Shown: positions 1 through 6,773, numbered from the stretch's first letter. The stretch: DNA of 8,162 nucleotides from Ectopseudomonas composti (GCA_946886245.1 CAMPIF010000174.1:1-8162), one strand, 5' to 3'. A program made the numbers and translations. Notes: generated from the sequence alone by a model not told the origin.

Positions 1-44
1 AGCAGTTCGGTAATCGGCTTTTGCTTGAGTTCGGTCAGATTCAT
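1..44 (-). CDS. rho: Transcription termination factor Rho, N-terminal fragment
   Basis: Only the first 14 codons and part of the 15th lie inside the window. They read MNLTELKQKPITELL, the characteristic opening of gammaproteobacterial Rho, the hexameric RNA-dependent ATPase that ends transcription at C-rich, unstructured RNA. The ATG is at 44-42 on the minus strand; the gene runs off the left edge. No purine-rich Shine-Dalgarno sequence is visible just upstream of this start, and the start codon overlaps the stop of an upstream reading frame (ATGA). Downstream of trxA and in the same direction, rho has its usual Pseudomonas neighbour. The call rests on a short peptide, but the match is distinctive and the synteny agrees. 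Confidence 0.9.
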   Translation of the reverse strand, partial: MNLTELKQKPITEL

Positions 45-172
45 AGGAATGACGTGATCATCGAGAGGAGAAGAAAGCTGTTAGCTTGAGAGGCCGCGCC
101 GCAGAGAAGGCGACAGGATCGCGAACGAGTTCGTATAGGAATGAATCGGCGACGGCGTGCAGAGAGCTGCAT
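41..172 (-). other. Leader reading frame overlapping the rho start
   Basis: An uninterrupted 43-codon frame (begins MQLSARRRF, Arg-rich) opens with ATG at 172-170 and ends with TGA at 43-41, overlapping the rho ATG as ATGA. An internal ATG at its codon 38 would give a six-residue mini-ORF, MITSFL. Neither start has a visible Shine-Dalgarno sequence. E. coli rho is also preceded by a small leader ORF (rhoL), but no residue similarity to it is seen. It may be chance; the overlap geometry is what makes it worth recording. Confidence 0.25.
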
Positions 173-191
173 GGAGGATGCAGCGGGGTCG

Positions 192-220
192 AATTTAACA
201 CCGTGAAAAAACAGCGTCTA
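192..220 (-). promoter_or_regulatory. Candidate sigma-70 promoter for rho
   Basis: On the minus strand TAGACG (215-220) and TAAATT (192-197) are separated by exactly 17 bases, with four of six matches to each of the -35 and -10 consensus hexamers. It lies just downstream of the trxA terminator and would give a rho leader of roughly 140 nucleotides. The call is based on pattern and position only. Confidence 0.45.
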
Positions 221-232
221 GCCCCGAAAACG

Positions 233-254
233 AAAAACCCCGCAAATTGCGGGG
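233..254 (-). terminator. Rho-independent terminator of trxA
   Basis: Read on the minus strand, CCCCGC - AATTT - GCGGGG forms a perfect 6-bp GC stem followed directly by TTTTT. This is the textbook intrinsic terminator shape. It lies downstream of trxA, beyond the REP hairpins, and ahead of the candidate rho promoter, so it should separate the two transcripts. Confidence 0.8.
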
Positions 255-269
255 CCTTCAAAAGGCTAC

Positions 270-299
270 GTAGGGTGGATGACGCTTTTTTCATCCACC
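270..299 (+). repeat. REP element (GTAG-headed palindrome)
   Basis: GTAG (270-273) is followed by GGTGGATGA (274-282), an 8-base loop and TCATCCACC (291-299), a perfect 9-bp stem. A GTAG head plus an imperfect or perfect palindrome is the hallmark of REP sequences mobilised by RAYT-type (REP-associated tyrosine) transposases. It is the first of three such units between trxA and rho. Confidence 0.75.
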
Positions 300-313
300 A
301 CTTGCGACGCCAT

Positions 314-343
314 GGTGGATCGATGAAGCGTGATCCACCCTAC
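314..343 (-). repeat. REP element, inverted relative to the unit at 270
   Basis: On the minus strand GTAG (343-340) heads a hairpin with arms GGTGGATC and GATCCACC (8 bp perfect, 10-base loop). Arms and part of the loop (ACGCTT) resemble the unit at 270-299, so the two belong to one subfamily in opposite orientation, as in a bacterial interspersed mosaic element (BIME). Confidence 0.75.
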
Positions 344-352
344 AGCTTGCTT

Positions 353-374
353 GGTGGGCTAAAGCCCACCCTAC
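353..374 (-). repeat. REP element abutting the 3' end of trxA
   Basis: On the minus strand GTAG (374-371) precedes GGTGGGCT - TT - AGCCCACC, a perfect 8-bp stem with a 2-base loop. It starts only three bases after the trxA stop codon, so it will be transcribed in the trxA 3' UTR, where it could stabilise or attenuate the message. Confidence 0.75.
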
Positions 375-377
375 TTC

Positions 378-704
378 TTAAATGTTGCTGTCGAGGAAGG
401 CAGCCAGCTGCGACTTGGACAGCGCGCCGACCTTGGTCGCTTCGACGTTGCCGTTCTTGAACAGCATCAGGGTCGGGATACCACGCACGCCGTACTTCGG
501 CGGGGTTTCCTGGTTCTCGTCGATGTTCAGTTTGCAGATCTTCAGCTTGCCCTGGTATTCCTTGGCGATCTCGTCGAGCACCGGTGCAATCATCTTGCAC
601 GGGCCGCACCACTCAGCCCAATAGTCGACCAGAACCGGACCTTCAGCCTGGATGACGTCCTGGTCGAAGCTGGCGTCGCTGACGTTGGTGATGAATTCGC
701 TCAT
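378..704 (-). CDS. trxA: Thioredoxin 1
   Basis: A 108-residue cytoplasmic thioredoxin, the usual family length. The redox-active WCGPC motif is at residues 32-36, the structurally important cis-proline at Pro77 (IPT), and the [12 protein letters not shown] context is typical of TrxA. It donates electrons to ribonucleotide reductase, methionine sulfoxide reductase and other disulfide-forming enzymes and is itself reduced by thioredoxin reductase. The ATG at 704 has GGAGA about six bases upstream on the minus strand. Downstream come three REP hairpins, an intrinsic terminator and rho, the standard Pseudomonas order. Upstream, in the same direction, lies the GntR-type regulator gene, so some read-through into trxA is possible, although a separate candidate promoter is present. 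Confidence 0.97.
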   Translation of the reverse strand: MSEFITNVSDASFDQDVIQAEGPVLVDYWAEWCGPCKMIAPVLDEIAKEYQGKLKICKLNIDENQETPPKYGVRGIPTLMLFKNGNVEATKVGALSKSQLAAFLDSNI

Positions 705-742
705 GAGGAGTCTCCGTGATTCGGAAGCAAAAAAGTGGCGCC

Positions 743-771
743 ATCATAGCCCGGCTTGAGTGACACCGAAA
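743..771 (-). promoter_or_regulatory. Candidate trxA promoter
   Basis: On the minus strand a good -10 hexamer TATGAT (748-743, five of six matches) lies 17 bases downstream of a poor -35 (TTTCGG). The -10 is about 40 bases upstream of the trxA ATG and downstream of the regulator gene's stop. The -35 is weak, so this would need activation or rely on an extended contact. Confidence 0.4.
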
Positions 772-813
772 GGCACTGACGATTGAGCCTTTCAATAGCG
801 CCGCATGGACGCC

Positions 814-1518
814 TCAATCGCCCAGCGTGGTGAAGGCGATGCCTGTGCGCAGCGCGGCGGCGCGGATGTGCTGCTGCATGGCCTTTTGCGCCGGGCCGGC
901 GGCATGCCGCGCCAGGGCCTTGAGGATCTTGCGATGCTCCTGCCAGGTCTCCATCGCTCGCTCCGGGCGGATGAACGGCAGCTTCTGGCTCTCCAGAAAG
1001 ATATCGGCGCTGGAGGTGACCAGGGCAAACATCGCCTGGTTGCCACTGGCGGCGAGGATGCGCTGGTGGAACTCGAAATCCAGCCGCGTCGCCTGCTCGA
1101 AGTCGCCCGCGCGCAGCTCACGACGCATCTGCTCCACGTTGTCTTCGAGGATATCCAGCTCCCCGGCGGTCATCACGCCGGCCGCCAGGCCACAGGCAAA
1201 GCCCTCCAGCGCGAAGCGCAGCTGGAAGGTATCGGCCGCCGACACCTGCGCGGCGAAAGGCCAGACAAATCCACCGGAGGCCTCGCCCCTGCTTGCCTCC
1301 TGAACGAACACACCCTTGCCGGCCTGCACGCTGACCAGGCCCAGCGCGCTGAGCGAGGACAGCGCCTCACGCAAGGATGCCCGGCTCACGCCCAGGCGCT
1401 CGGCCAGATCACGCTGCGACGGCAGCGCATCGCCGGGGCGATAGCCCTCTTCCTCGATCAGGCGGCGGATCGCCTGCAGGGCATATTCGGGTACCGCGCG
1501 GGGAGCAGAAGCATTCAT
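814..1518 (-). CDS. FadR-subfamily GntR transcriptional regulator (FCD domain)
   Basis: 234 residues, normal for the FadR/FCD class. Residues ~10-73 form the winged helix: LPSQRDLAERLGVSRASLRE (32-51) is the GntR recognition segment, and GKGVFV (67-72) the wing. Residues ~95-225 form the all-helical FCD ligand domain, with the expected metal-ligand set Asp147, His151, His195 and His217. Such proteins usually repress a neighbouring operon and release DNA on binding a small organic acid. It is transcribed divergently from the ABC/allA operon, so it most likely controls that operon and itself through the palindrome at 1644-1659. The inducer may be a ureide or glyoxylate-related acid (inference from context). 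No strong Shine-Dalgarno precedes the ATG at 1518. It sits upstream of trxA in the same direction, 109 bases away. Confidence 0.9.
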   Translation of the reverse strand: MNASAPRAVPEYALQAIRRLIEEEGYRPGDALPSQRDLAERLGVSRASLREALSSLSALGLVSVQAGKGVFVQEASRGEASGGFVWPFAAQVSAADTFQLRFALEGFACGLAAGVMTAGELDILEDNVEQMRRELRAGDFEQATRLDFEFHQRILAASGNQAMFALVTSSADIFLESQKLPFIRPERAMETWQEHRKILKALARHAAGPAQKAMQQHIRAAALRTGIAFTTLGD

Positions 1519-1552
1519 GACTGTTCGGGCCGGTCAGTCCAGTGAAGTCGCC

Positions 1553-1582
1553 TTTGTACGGCCAGAACACTGCTCCAGGCAA
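1553..1582 (-). promoter_or_regulatory. Weak candidate promoter of the GntR-type regulator
   Basis: On the minus strand TTGCCT (1582-1577) and TACAAA (1558-1553) are spaced by 18 bases, with three of six and four of six consensus matches. The start site would fall about 27 bases before the regulator ATG. The candidate operator at 1644-1659 would lie upstream of it. Low-information match. Confidence 0.25.
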
Positions 1583-1643
1583 GCGACGCCCCTTTGTGGA
1601 ACAGGCCACCAGGCGGACGCACCGAGATTGCTCAGAAAGGCTT

Positions 1644-1659
1644 CTGACCAATTGGTCAG
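1644..1659. promoter_or_regulatory. Perfect 16-bp palindrome, candidate operator of the GntR-type regulator
   Basis: CTGACCAATTGGTCAG is a perfect inverted repeat with no spacer. A related half-site, CAGACCAG, follows at 1674-1681. It lies in the 287-bp gap between the divergently transcribed regulator and importer operon, where FadR-family operators are expected. The TGGTC/GACCA half-sites recall those of FadR itself, but with the halves back to back rather than in the FadR order, so the exact binding mode is unknown. Confidence 0.5.
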
Positions 1660-1734
1660 CTACGTCAACTGTTCAGACCAGTAAGACCTTGTTTCCACTC
1701 GCCTGGAACGATGAAAGCCCTTATTTCATTGAAC

Positions 1735-1751
1735 TTGGCACAGCCGATGCA
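1735..1751 (+). promoter_or_regulatory. Candidate sigma-54 (-24/-12) promoter of the importer operon
   Basis: TTGGCAC - AGCCG - ATGCA has the invariant GG (1737-1738) and GC (1749-1750) separated by the required ten bases, and an intact TGGCAC -24 box. The -12 box is ATGC rather than TTGC. Transcription would begin near 1762, about 44 bases before the ATG of the binding-protein gene. Sigma-54 control would suit a nitrogen-scavenging operon. No clear NtrC-type upstream site was found, so this remains provisional. Confidence 0.45.
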
Positions 1752-1805
1752 CTGCACGAGCCAGGCAAAACGCTTCAGTTTTCGTTCATTCATCGGGAGT
1801 TCGAC

Positions 1806-2591
1806 ATGCGCACATTTCACCGCACCCTGCTGGGTACCCTGTTCGCCGCCCTGGCCTTCGGCGCCAGCACCGCTCACGCCGATACGCTCGAAGACATCAG
1901 CAAGGCGGGCGTGCTGAAAGTCGCTGTGCCGCAGGATTTCCCGCCGTTCGGCTCGGTCGGCCCGGACATGAAACCGCGCGGGCTGGATATCGACACCGCG
2001 CAGCTGCTGGCCAACAAGCTGGCGGTGAAGCTGGAGCTGACCCCGGTCAACAGCACCAACCGCATCCCCTTCCTCACCACCGGCAAGGTCGATCTGGTGA
2101 TCTCCAGCCTCGGCAAGAACCCCGAGCGTGAAGCGGTGATCGACTTCTCCGCCGCCTACGCGCCTTTCTACCTCGGCGTGTTCGGCCCGGAAGACGCCGC
2201 CATCGCCGGCCTCGACGACCTGGCCGGCAAAACCATCAGCGTCACCCGGGGCTCCATCGAGGACATCGAGCTGAGCAACGTCGCCCCGAAAGGCGCCACC
2301 ATCAAGCGCTTCGAGGACAACAACTCGACCATCGCCGCCTACCTCTCCGGCCAGGTGGAGCTGATCGCCAGCGGCAACGTGGTGATGGTGGCCATCTCCG
2401 AGCGCAACCCCAAGCGCGTGCCGAGCATGAAGCTCAAGCTCAAGGATTCGCCGGTGTACGTCGGCGTGAACAAGAACCAGAGCGCGCTGCTGGACAAGGT
2501 CAACACCATCATCACCGCCGCCAAGGCCGATGGCAGCCTCGATGCGCTCAGCCAGAAGTGGCTGAAGCAGCCGCTGCCGGCCGGCCTCTGA
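1806..2591 (+). CDS. Periplasmic solute-binding protein of a polar amino-acid-type ABC importer (SBP family 3)
   Basis: 261 residues, first gene of the operon. The ATG at 1806 is chosen because GGGAG lies six bases upstream and a Sec signal peptide follows at once (basic MRTFHR, hydrophobic core, AHA cleavage after residue 25); the frame is open further upstream but without a start signal. The mature protein has the family-3 fold: LKVAV (37-41), PPFGS near 46-50, the GLDIDTA segment (59-65) and ERE...DFS (107-115), which normally includes the carboxylate-binding arginine. At the position where GlnBP/HisJ-type proteins carry the amine-binding Asp (GRxDAxxxD), this protein has GQVELIASG (182-190), with Gly190 instead. 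This argues against an ordinary alpha-amino acid and, with allA in the operon, for a ureide or related ligand. The exact ligand is not shown. Confidence 0.9.
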   Translation: MRTFHRTLLGTLFAALAFGASTAHADTLEDISKAGVLKVAVPQDFPPFGSVGPDMKPRGLDIDTAQLLANKLAVKLELTPVNSTNRIPFLTTGKVDLVISSLGKNPEREAVIDFSAAYAPFYLGVFGPEDAAIAGLDDLAGKTISVTRGSIEDIELSNVAPKGATIKRFEDNNSTIAAYLSGQVELIASGNVVMVAISERNPKRVPSMKLKLKDSPVYVGVNKNQSALLDKVNTIITAAKADGSLDALSQKWLKQPLPAGL

Positions 2592-2608
2592 GCCCGGAGA
2601 GCTGAGCC

Positions 2609-3274
2609 ATGGCGTACCAGTTCGACTTCGCCGCCGTCCTGCAGCACAGCGATCTGCTGCTGCAGGGCGCGGCCTTCACCCTCGGCCTGACGGCGATCGG
2701 CACCCTGCTGGGGGTCGGTCTCGGCATCGTCGGGGCGATACTGCGCGCCTGGCGCATCCGCCCGTTCGACCGGATTTTCGGCGTCTACGTGGAGCTGATC
2801 CGCAACACGCCGTTCATCGTCCAGCTGTTCTTCATCTTCTTCGGCCTGCCCTCGCTCGGCGTGCGCCTGAGCGAGTGGGAGGCCGCCATCCTGGCGATGG
2901 TGATCAACCTTGGCGCCTACTCCACGGAGATCATCCGTGCCGGTATTCAGGCCATCCCGCATGGCCAGCTCGAAGCCGCCGGCGCACTGGCCATGAGCCG
3001 CTTCGAGACGTTCCGTCATGTGGTGCTGCGTCCGGCGCTGGGCAAGGTGTGGCCGGCGCTGTCGAGCCAGATCATCATCGTCATGCTGGGTTCGGCGGTG
3101 TGCTCGCAGATCTCCACCGAGGAGCTGTCATTCGCCGCCAACTTCATCCAGTCGCGCAACTTCCGCGCCTTCGAAACCTACCTGCTGACCACCGCGCTGT
3201 ACCTGCTCATGGCCATCCTGATTCGCCAACTGCTGGCCTGGCTCGGCCGCCGCTTCATCATGGGAGAGCGCTGA
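2609..3274 (+). CDS. ABC importer permease 1 (His/Glu/Gln/Arg/opine family)
   Basis: 221 residues, inner-membrane channel subunit, typical length. Hydrophobic segments are visible near residues 20-45, 68-85, 92-110, 150-165 and 190-210. The cytoplasmic EAA loop that docks on the ATPase is at about 122-142 (EAAGALAMSRFETFRHVVLRP). ELIRNTPFIVQLFF (62-75) is the family hallmark before the second membrane segment. The ATG follows the binding-protein stop by 17 bases and has GGAGAG seven bases upstream. It should pair with the second permease as a heterodimer. Substrate class follows the binding protein, not this subunit. Confidence 0.93.
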   Translation: MAYQFDFAAVLQHSDLLLQGAAFTLGLTAIGTLLGVGLGIVGAILRAWRIRPFDRIFGVYVELIRNTPFIVQLFFIFFGLPSLGVRLSEWEAAILAMVINLGAYSTEIIRAGIQAIPHGQLEAAGALAMSRFETFRHVVLRPALGKVWPALSSQIIIVMLGSAVCSQISTEELSFAANFIQSRNFRAFETYLLTTALYLLMAILIRQLLAWLGRRFIMGER

Positions 3275-3921
3275 TGGACTTCACCCTCTGGGACATCCTG
3301 CGCAATCTGCTGGTGGGCCTGCAGTGGACGCTGCTGCTGTCGCTGGTGGCCTTCGTCTGCGGCGGTATCGCCGGCCTGCTGGTACTGCTGGCGCGGCTGT
3401 CGCCGCTTTCTGCACCGCGCATCCTTGCCCGTGGTTACATCGAACTGTTCCAGGGCACGCCGCTTTTGATGCAGCTGTTTCTGGTGTTCTTCGGCATCGC
3501 CCTGCTGGGCATCGACGTGTCGCCCTGGCTGGCGGCAGCCACCGCACTGACGCTGTTCACCAGCGCCTTTCTCGCCGAGATCTGGCGCGGCTGCGTCGAG
3601 TCGATCACCCGCGGCCAATGGGAGGCCGCCGAAAGCCTGGCCATGAGCCGTCTGGAAACCCTGCGCCATGTGGTGCTGCCGCAGGCCCTGCGCATCGCCG
3701 TGGCGCCTACCGTCGGTTTCTCGGTGCAGGTGGTCAAGGGCACTGCGGTGACTTCGATCATCGGTTTCACCGAGCTGACCAAGACCGGCAGCATGCTGGC
3801 CAACGCCACCTTCGAGCCGTTCATGGTCTACGGCTTCGTCGCCCTCGGTTACTTCCTGCTCTGCTACCCGCTCTCGCTCGCTGCATACCGCCTGGAAAGG
3901 AGGCTGAATGTCACTGCTTAA
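3274..3921 (+). CDS. ABC importer permease 2 (His/Glu/Gln/Arg/opine family)
   Basis: 215 residues. The ATG at 3274 overlaps the stop of permease 1 (TGATG) and has GGGAG seven bases upstream, pointing to translational coupling; the frame is open further left, but that would overlap permease 1 heavily. Family marks are ELFQGTPLLMQLFLVFF (57-73) and the EAA loop at 117-137 (EAAESLAMSRLETLRHVVLPQ), which keeps the classical I/VLPQA ending better than permease 1. Membrane segments are seen near 17-40, 62-80, 85-103, 148-165 and 185-205. It is paralogous to permease 1 and very probably forms the other half of the channel. Confidence 0.93.
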   Translation: MDFTLWDILRNLLVGLQWTLLLSLVAFVCGGIAGLLVLLARLSPLSAPRILARGYIELFQGTPLLMQLFLVFFGIALLGIDVSPWLAAATALTLFTSAFLAEIWRGCVESITRGQWEAAESLAMSRLETLRHVVLPQALRIAVAPTVGFSVQVVKGTAVTSIIGFTELTKTGSMLANATFEPFMVYGFVALGYFLLCYPLSLAAYRLERRLNVTA

Positions 3922-4639
3922 CGTCACCGCCCTGCACAAGTATTACGGCGACAACCACGTGCTCAAGGGCATCGACCTCAAGGTCGAGGAAGGCGAAGTG
4001 GTCGCCATCATCGGCCGCAGCGGCTCGGGCAAGAGCACCTTCCTGCGCACGCTCAACGGCCTGGAGTCGATCAACGACGGCGTGATCGAAGTCGATGGCG
4101 AGTACATCGACGCCGCCCGCGCCGACCTGCGCAGTCTGCGGCAGAAGGTCGGCATGGTGTTCCAGCAGTTCAACCTGTTCCCGCACCTGACCGTCGGCGA
4201 GAACGTCATGCTGGCACCACAGGTGGTGAAGAAGACCTCGCGCGCCGAAGCCGAGAAGATCGCCCGGCAGATGCTCGAACGTGTCGGCCTGGCGGAGAAG
4301 TTCGACGCCTACCCCGAGCGCCTGTCCGGCGGCCAGCAGCAACGCGTGGCCATCGCCCGCGCCCTGGCCATGTCGCCCAAGGTGCTGCTGTGTGACGAGA
4401 TCACCTCGGCGCTCGACCCCGAGTTGGTCAACGAGGTGCTGGCGGTGGTCAAGCAACTGGCCAGCGAGGGCATGACCCTGATCATGGTTACCCACGAGAT
4501 GCGCTTTGCCCGCGAGGTTGGCGACAAACTGGTATTCATGCATCACGGCAAGGTGCACGAGATCGGCGACCCGAAGGCCCTGTTCGCCGCCCCGCAGACC
4601 GAAGAGCTGCGCAACTTCATCGGCTCGGTGAACCTGTGA
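3908..4639 (+). CDS. ABC importer ATPase (polar amino-acid type, GlnQ/HisP-like)
   Basis: 243 residues, usual length. All nucleotide-binding motifs are present: Walker [10 protein letters not shown] (36-44), Q-loop FQQ (85-87), signature LSGGQQQ (139-145), Walker B VLLCDE (159-164), D-loop SALD (167-170) and switch His196 in THEMRF. The stretch after Walker B reads CDEITSALD, where most relatives have a proline after the catalytic Glu. It powers uptake through the two permeases. The start overlaps the end of permease 2 by 14 bases and is preceded by a strong Shine-Dalgarno, AAAGGAGG (3896-3903). The stop is embedded in the GTG start of allA, so the enzyme is co-translated with the transporter. 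Confidence 0.95.
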   Translation: MSLLNVTALHKYYGDNHVLKGIDLKVEEGEVVAIIGRSGSGKSTFLRTLNGLESINDGVIEVDGEYIDAARADLRSLRQKVGMVFQQFNLFPHLTVGENVMLAPQVVKKTSRAEAEKIARQMLERVGLAEKFDAYPERLSGGQQQRVAIARALAMSPKVLLCDEITSALDPELVNEVLAVVKQLASEGMTLIMVTHEMRFAREVGDKLVFMHHGKVHEIGDPKALFAAPQTEELRNFIGSVNL

Positions 4640-5157
4640 ACGCGCCGGCACACCTGCCGCTGCGCATCGAGCCGCTGACCCGCGAAGCCTTCGCGCCTTT
4701 CGGTGACGTGATCGAAACAGCCGGCGCCACATCCTTCCCGATCAACGCCGGCACCACCACGCGCTACCACGACCTGGCGCAGGTGGAGCTGGCCGGCGAG
4801 TCGCCGCGCACGCTGGTCAACCTGTTCGAGGGCAAGGCCTGGCACGCGCCCATCGCCATCGGCATGCTCGAGCGCCACCCGCTGGGCAGCCAGGCGTTCT
4901 ACCCGGTGGATGGCGGGCGTATGCTGATCGTCGTGGCCCCGCCTGGCGAGCTGGACGAGTCACAGATCCGCGCCTTCATCAGCGCGCCGGACCAGGGCGT
5001 GAACTATGCCCGTGGCACCTGGCACCACCCGCTGCTGTGCCTGCAACACCCCGGCCGATTCATCGTGGTGGACCGCGGCGGCGAGGGTCACAACTGCGAC
5101 GAGCAGGTGTTGAAACAGCCACTGAGCGTGCTGAACCTGCAGCAATCACAGGTCTAG
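4636..5157 (+). CDS. allA: Ureidoglycolate lyase
   Basis: 173 residues, cupin-fold enzyme (EC 4.3.2.3) that cleaves (S)-ureidoglycolate to glyoxylate and urea, the last carbon-releasing step of allantoin/purine breakdown. Blocks shared with E. coli AllA, recalled from memory, are [10 protein letters not shown] (43-52), [11 protein letters not shown] (78-88), RAFI (112-115), [14 protein letters not shown] (120-133) and [11 protein letters not shown] (146-156). Start is GTG at 4636, overlapping the ATPase stop (GTGA) with no strong ribosome site, so coupling is expected. It is the only catabolic enzyme in the operon; allantoinase, allantoicase and urease are not here. The importer may therefore bring in ureidoglycolate or an earlier ureide processed by enzymes encoded elsewhere (inference). 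No intrinsic terminator is seen before ppx. Confidence 0.93.
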   Translation: MNAPAHLPLRIEPLTREAFAPFGDVIETAGATSFPINAGTTTRYHDLAQVELAGESPRTLVNLFEGKAWHAPIAIGMLERHPLGSQAFYPVDGGRMLIVVAPPGELDESQIRAFISAPDQGVNYARGTWHHPLLCLQHPGRFIVVDRGGEGHNCDEQVLKQPLSVLNLQQSQV

Positions 5158-5243
5158 ACCAGTTTCATGCGACATCCGTATGCGTTGGCTCATGCGCTCA
5201 GTCGTGGCACGATGGCGCGGAAATCGAACGAGATGCCGTAATC

Positions 5244-6746
5244 ATGCCCAAAGCCCCTGCCGAGAGTTTTCCCCTGATCGCTGCCATCGACCTGGGTTCG
5301 AACAGCTTTCACATGGTGCTGGCCAAGGCCGACAATCACGAGATTCGCATCCTCGAGCGCCTCGGCGACAAGGTGCAGCTGGCCGCCGGCCTGGACGACG
5401 AGCGTCAGCTCAGCGAAGAAGCGATGCAGCGCGGGCTCGACTGTCTGCGCCGCTTCGCCCAGTTCACCACCACGCTGCCGGAAGGCGCCGTCCGTATCGT
5501 CGGCACCAACGCCCTGCGTGAAGCACGCAACCGCGCCGTATTCATCCGCCGCGCCGAGGAGATTCTCAACCACCAGGTCGAGGTGATTTCCGGCCGCGAG
5601 GAAGCACGCCTGATCTACCTGGGCGTCTCCCACAGCATTGCCGACACCCCCGGCAAACGCCTGGTCGCCGACATCGGCGGCGGCAGCACCGAGTTCATCA
5701 TCGGCCAGCGCTTCGAGCCGCTGCTGCGCGAAAGCCTGCAGATGGGCTGCGTGAGCTTCACCCAGCGTTACTTCAAGGACGGCAAGATCACCCCGGCGCG
5801 CTACGCCCAGGCCTACACCGCCGCTCGTCTGGAGCTGATGGGTATCGAACAGGGCCTGCGCCGCCTCGGCTGGGAAGATGCCGTCGGTGCATCCGGCACC
5901 ATCAAGGCCATCGGCCTGACGACCAAGGCGGCAGGTCTGAGCAATGGCGAAATCACCGTCGAAGGGCTGGCCTGGCTCAAGCGCAAACTGTTCAAGCTCG
6001 GCGAGGTGGACAAGATCGACCTCGACGGCATCAAACCGGACCGCCGCGGCATCTTCCCCGCCGGCCTGGCGATTCTCGAAGCCATCTTCGATGCCTGCGA
6101 CATCCAGCGCATGAGCCACTCCGAAGGTGCCCTGCGCGAAGGCGTGCTGTATGACCTGCTCGGCCGTCATCAGCACGAGGACGTGCGCGAACGCACGCTG
6201 GCAGCCTTCATGGAGCGCTACCACGTCGATGTCGACCAGGCCGCACGGGTCGAAGCCAAGGCACTGTCGGCGCTGGACAAGGTGTCCGCCGATTGGGGCC
6301 TGACCGACGACTGGCATCGCGAACTGCTGAGCTGGGGCGCCAAGGTGCACGAGGTGGGTCTGGATATCGCCCACTACCAGTACCACAAGCATGGCGCCTA
6401 CCTGATCGAGCACTCGGACCTGGCCGGTTTCTCCCGTCAGGACCAGCAGATGCTGGCCCTGCTGGTGCGCGGCCACCGCCGCAACATCCCCAGGGACAAG
6501 TTCGCCGACTTCGGCGAGGAAGGCGTGAAGCTGATGCGCCTGTGCGTGCTGCTGCGCTTCGCCATCCTCTTCCACCATATTCGCGGCACGCAGAGCATGC
6601 CCGAGGTGCAGTTCAAGGTTGCAGAGAACAGCCTGGAAATCGTCTTTCCCGAAGGCTGGCTGGCCGCCAACCCGCTGACCCTGGCGGACTTCGAAGCCGA
6701 AGCAGCGTGGCTCAGCCGTATCGATCTGACCTTGAGCGTGCGCTGA
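5244..6746 (+). CDS. ppx: Exopolyphosphatase (Ppx/GppA family)
   Basis: 500 residues, close to other Pseudomonas Ppx proteins. It removes terminal phosphates from inorganic polyphosphate; relatives may also hydrolyse pppGpp. The actin-like ATPase-fold N-terminal half shows [12 protein letters not shown] (13-24), the catalytic-Glu segment [13 protein letters not shown] (116-128) and the phosphate loop [14 protein letters not shown] (141-154). The C-terminal half has the HD-like helical domain, with His-rich stretches around 369-415 ([22 protein letters not shown]). The ATG at 5244 is preferred because the conserved N-terminus begins there; the frame is open upstream into allA, and the Shine-Dalgarno (ACGAGA) is weak. 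It follows allA by 86 bases. In P. aeruginosa and P. putida ppk lies next to ppx; here the downstream gene is different. Confidence 0.96.
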   Translation: MPKAPAESFPLIAAIDLGSNSFHMVLAKADNHEIRILERLGDKVQLAAGLDDERQLSEEAMQRGLDCLRRFAQFTTTLPEGAVRIVGTNALREARNRAVFIRRAEEILNHQVEVISGREEARLIYLGVSHSIADTPGKRLVADIGGGSTEFIIGQRFEPLLRESLQMGCVSFTQRYFKDGKITPARYAQAYTAARLELMGIEQGLRRLGWEDAVGASGTIKAIGLTTKAAGLSNGEITVEGLAWLKRKLFKLGEVDKIDLDGIKPDRRGIFPAGLAILEAIFDACDIQRMSHSEGALREGVLYDLLGRHQHEDVRERTLAAFMERYHVDVDQAARVEAKALSALDKVSADWGLTDDWHRELLSWGAKVHEVGLDIAHYQYHKHGAYLIEHSDLAGFSRQDQQMLALLVRGHRRNIPRDKFADFGEEGVKLMRLCVLLRFAILFHHIRGTQSMPEVQFKVAENSLEIVFPEGWLAANPLTLADFEAEAAWLSRIDLTLSVR

Positions 6747-6752
6747 TACCCC

Positions 6753-6773
6753 GGTGCGCATGGCGCACCCTAC
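6753..6773 (-). repeat. REP element downstream of ppx
   Basis: On the minus strand GTAG (6773-6770) is followed by GGTGCGC - CAT - GCGCACC, a perfect 7-bp stem. It begins six bases after the ppx stop and pairs with the oppositely oriented unit at 6790-6810. It may protect or attenuate the ppx transcript, since no intrinsic terminator with a T-tract is visible here. Confidence 0.7.

Noticed and set aside
58..294. 78-codon frame on the minus strand between trxA and rho
   Set aside because: Runs through the trxA terminator, a REP hairpin and the candidate rho promoter, has no ribosome site and no recognisable protein features.
1542..1805. Upstream extension of the binding-protein reading frame
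   Set aside because: Adds 88 residues across the regulatory region and would bury the clear signal peptide; the ATG at 1806 has a proper ribosome site.
2875..3273. Upstream extension of permease 2
   Set aside because: It would overlap permease 1 in another frame; the start at 3274 has a ribosome site and begins a normal family N-terminus.
3178..3939. Long antisense frame opposite permease 2
   Set aside because: Gln/Arg/His-rich shadow typical of the complement of membrane-protein codons in high-GC DNA.
5165..5200. Pho box upstream of ppx
   Set aside because: TTTCATGCGACATCCGT only loosely resembles PhoB repeats; spacing and key bases do not fit.
5190..6761. 523-codon open frame antisense to ppx
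   Set aside because: Mirror of a GC-rich, strongly biased coding strand; low-complexity composition and no family resemblance. Ppx on the plus strand explains the region.
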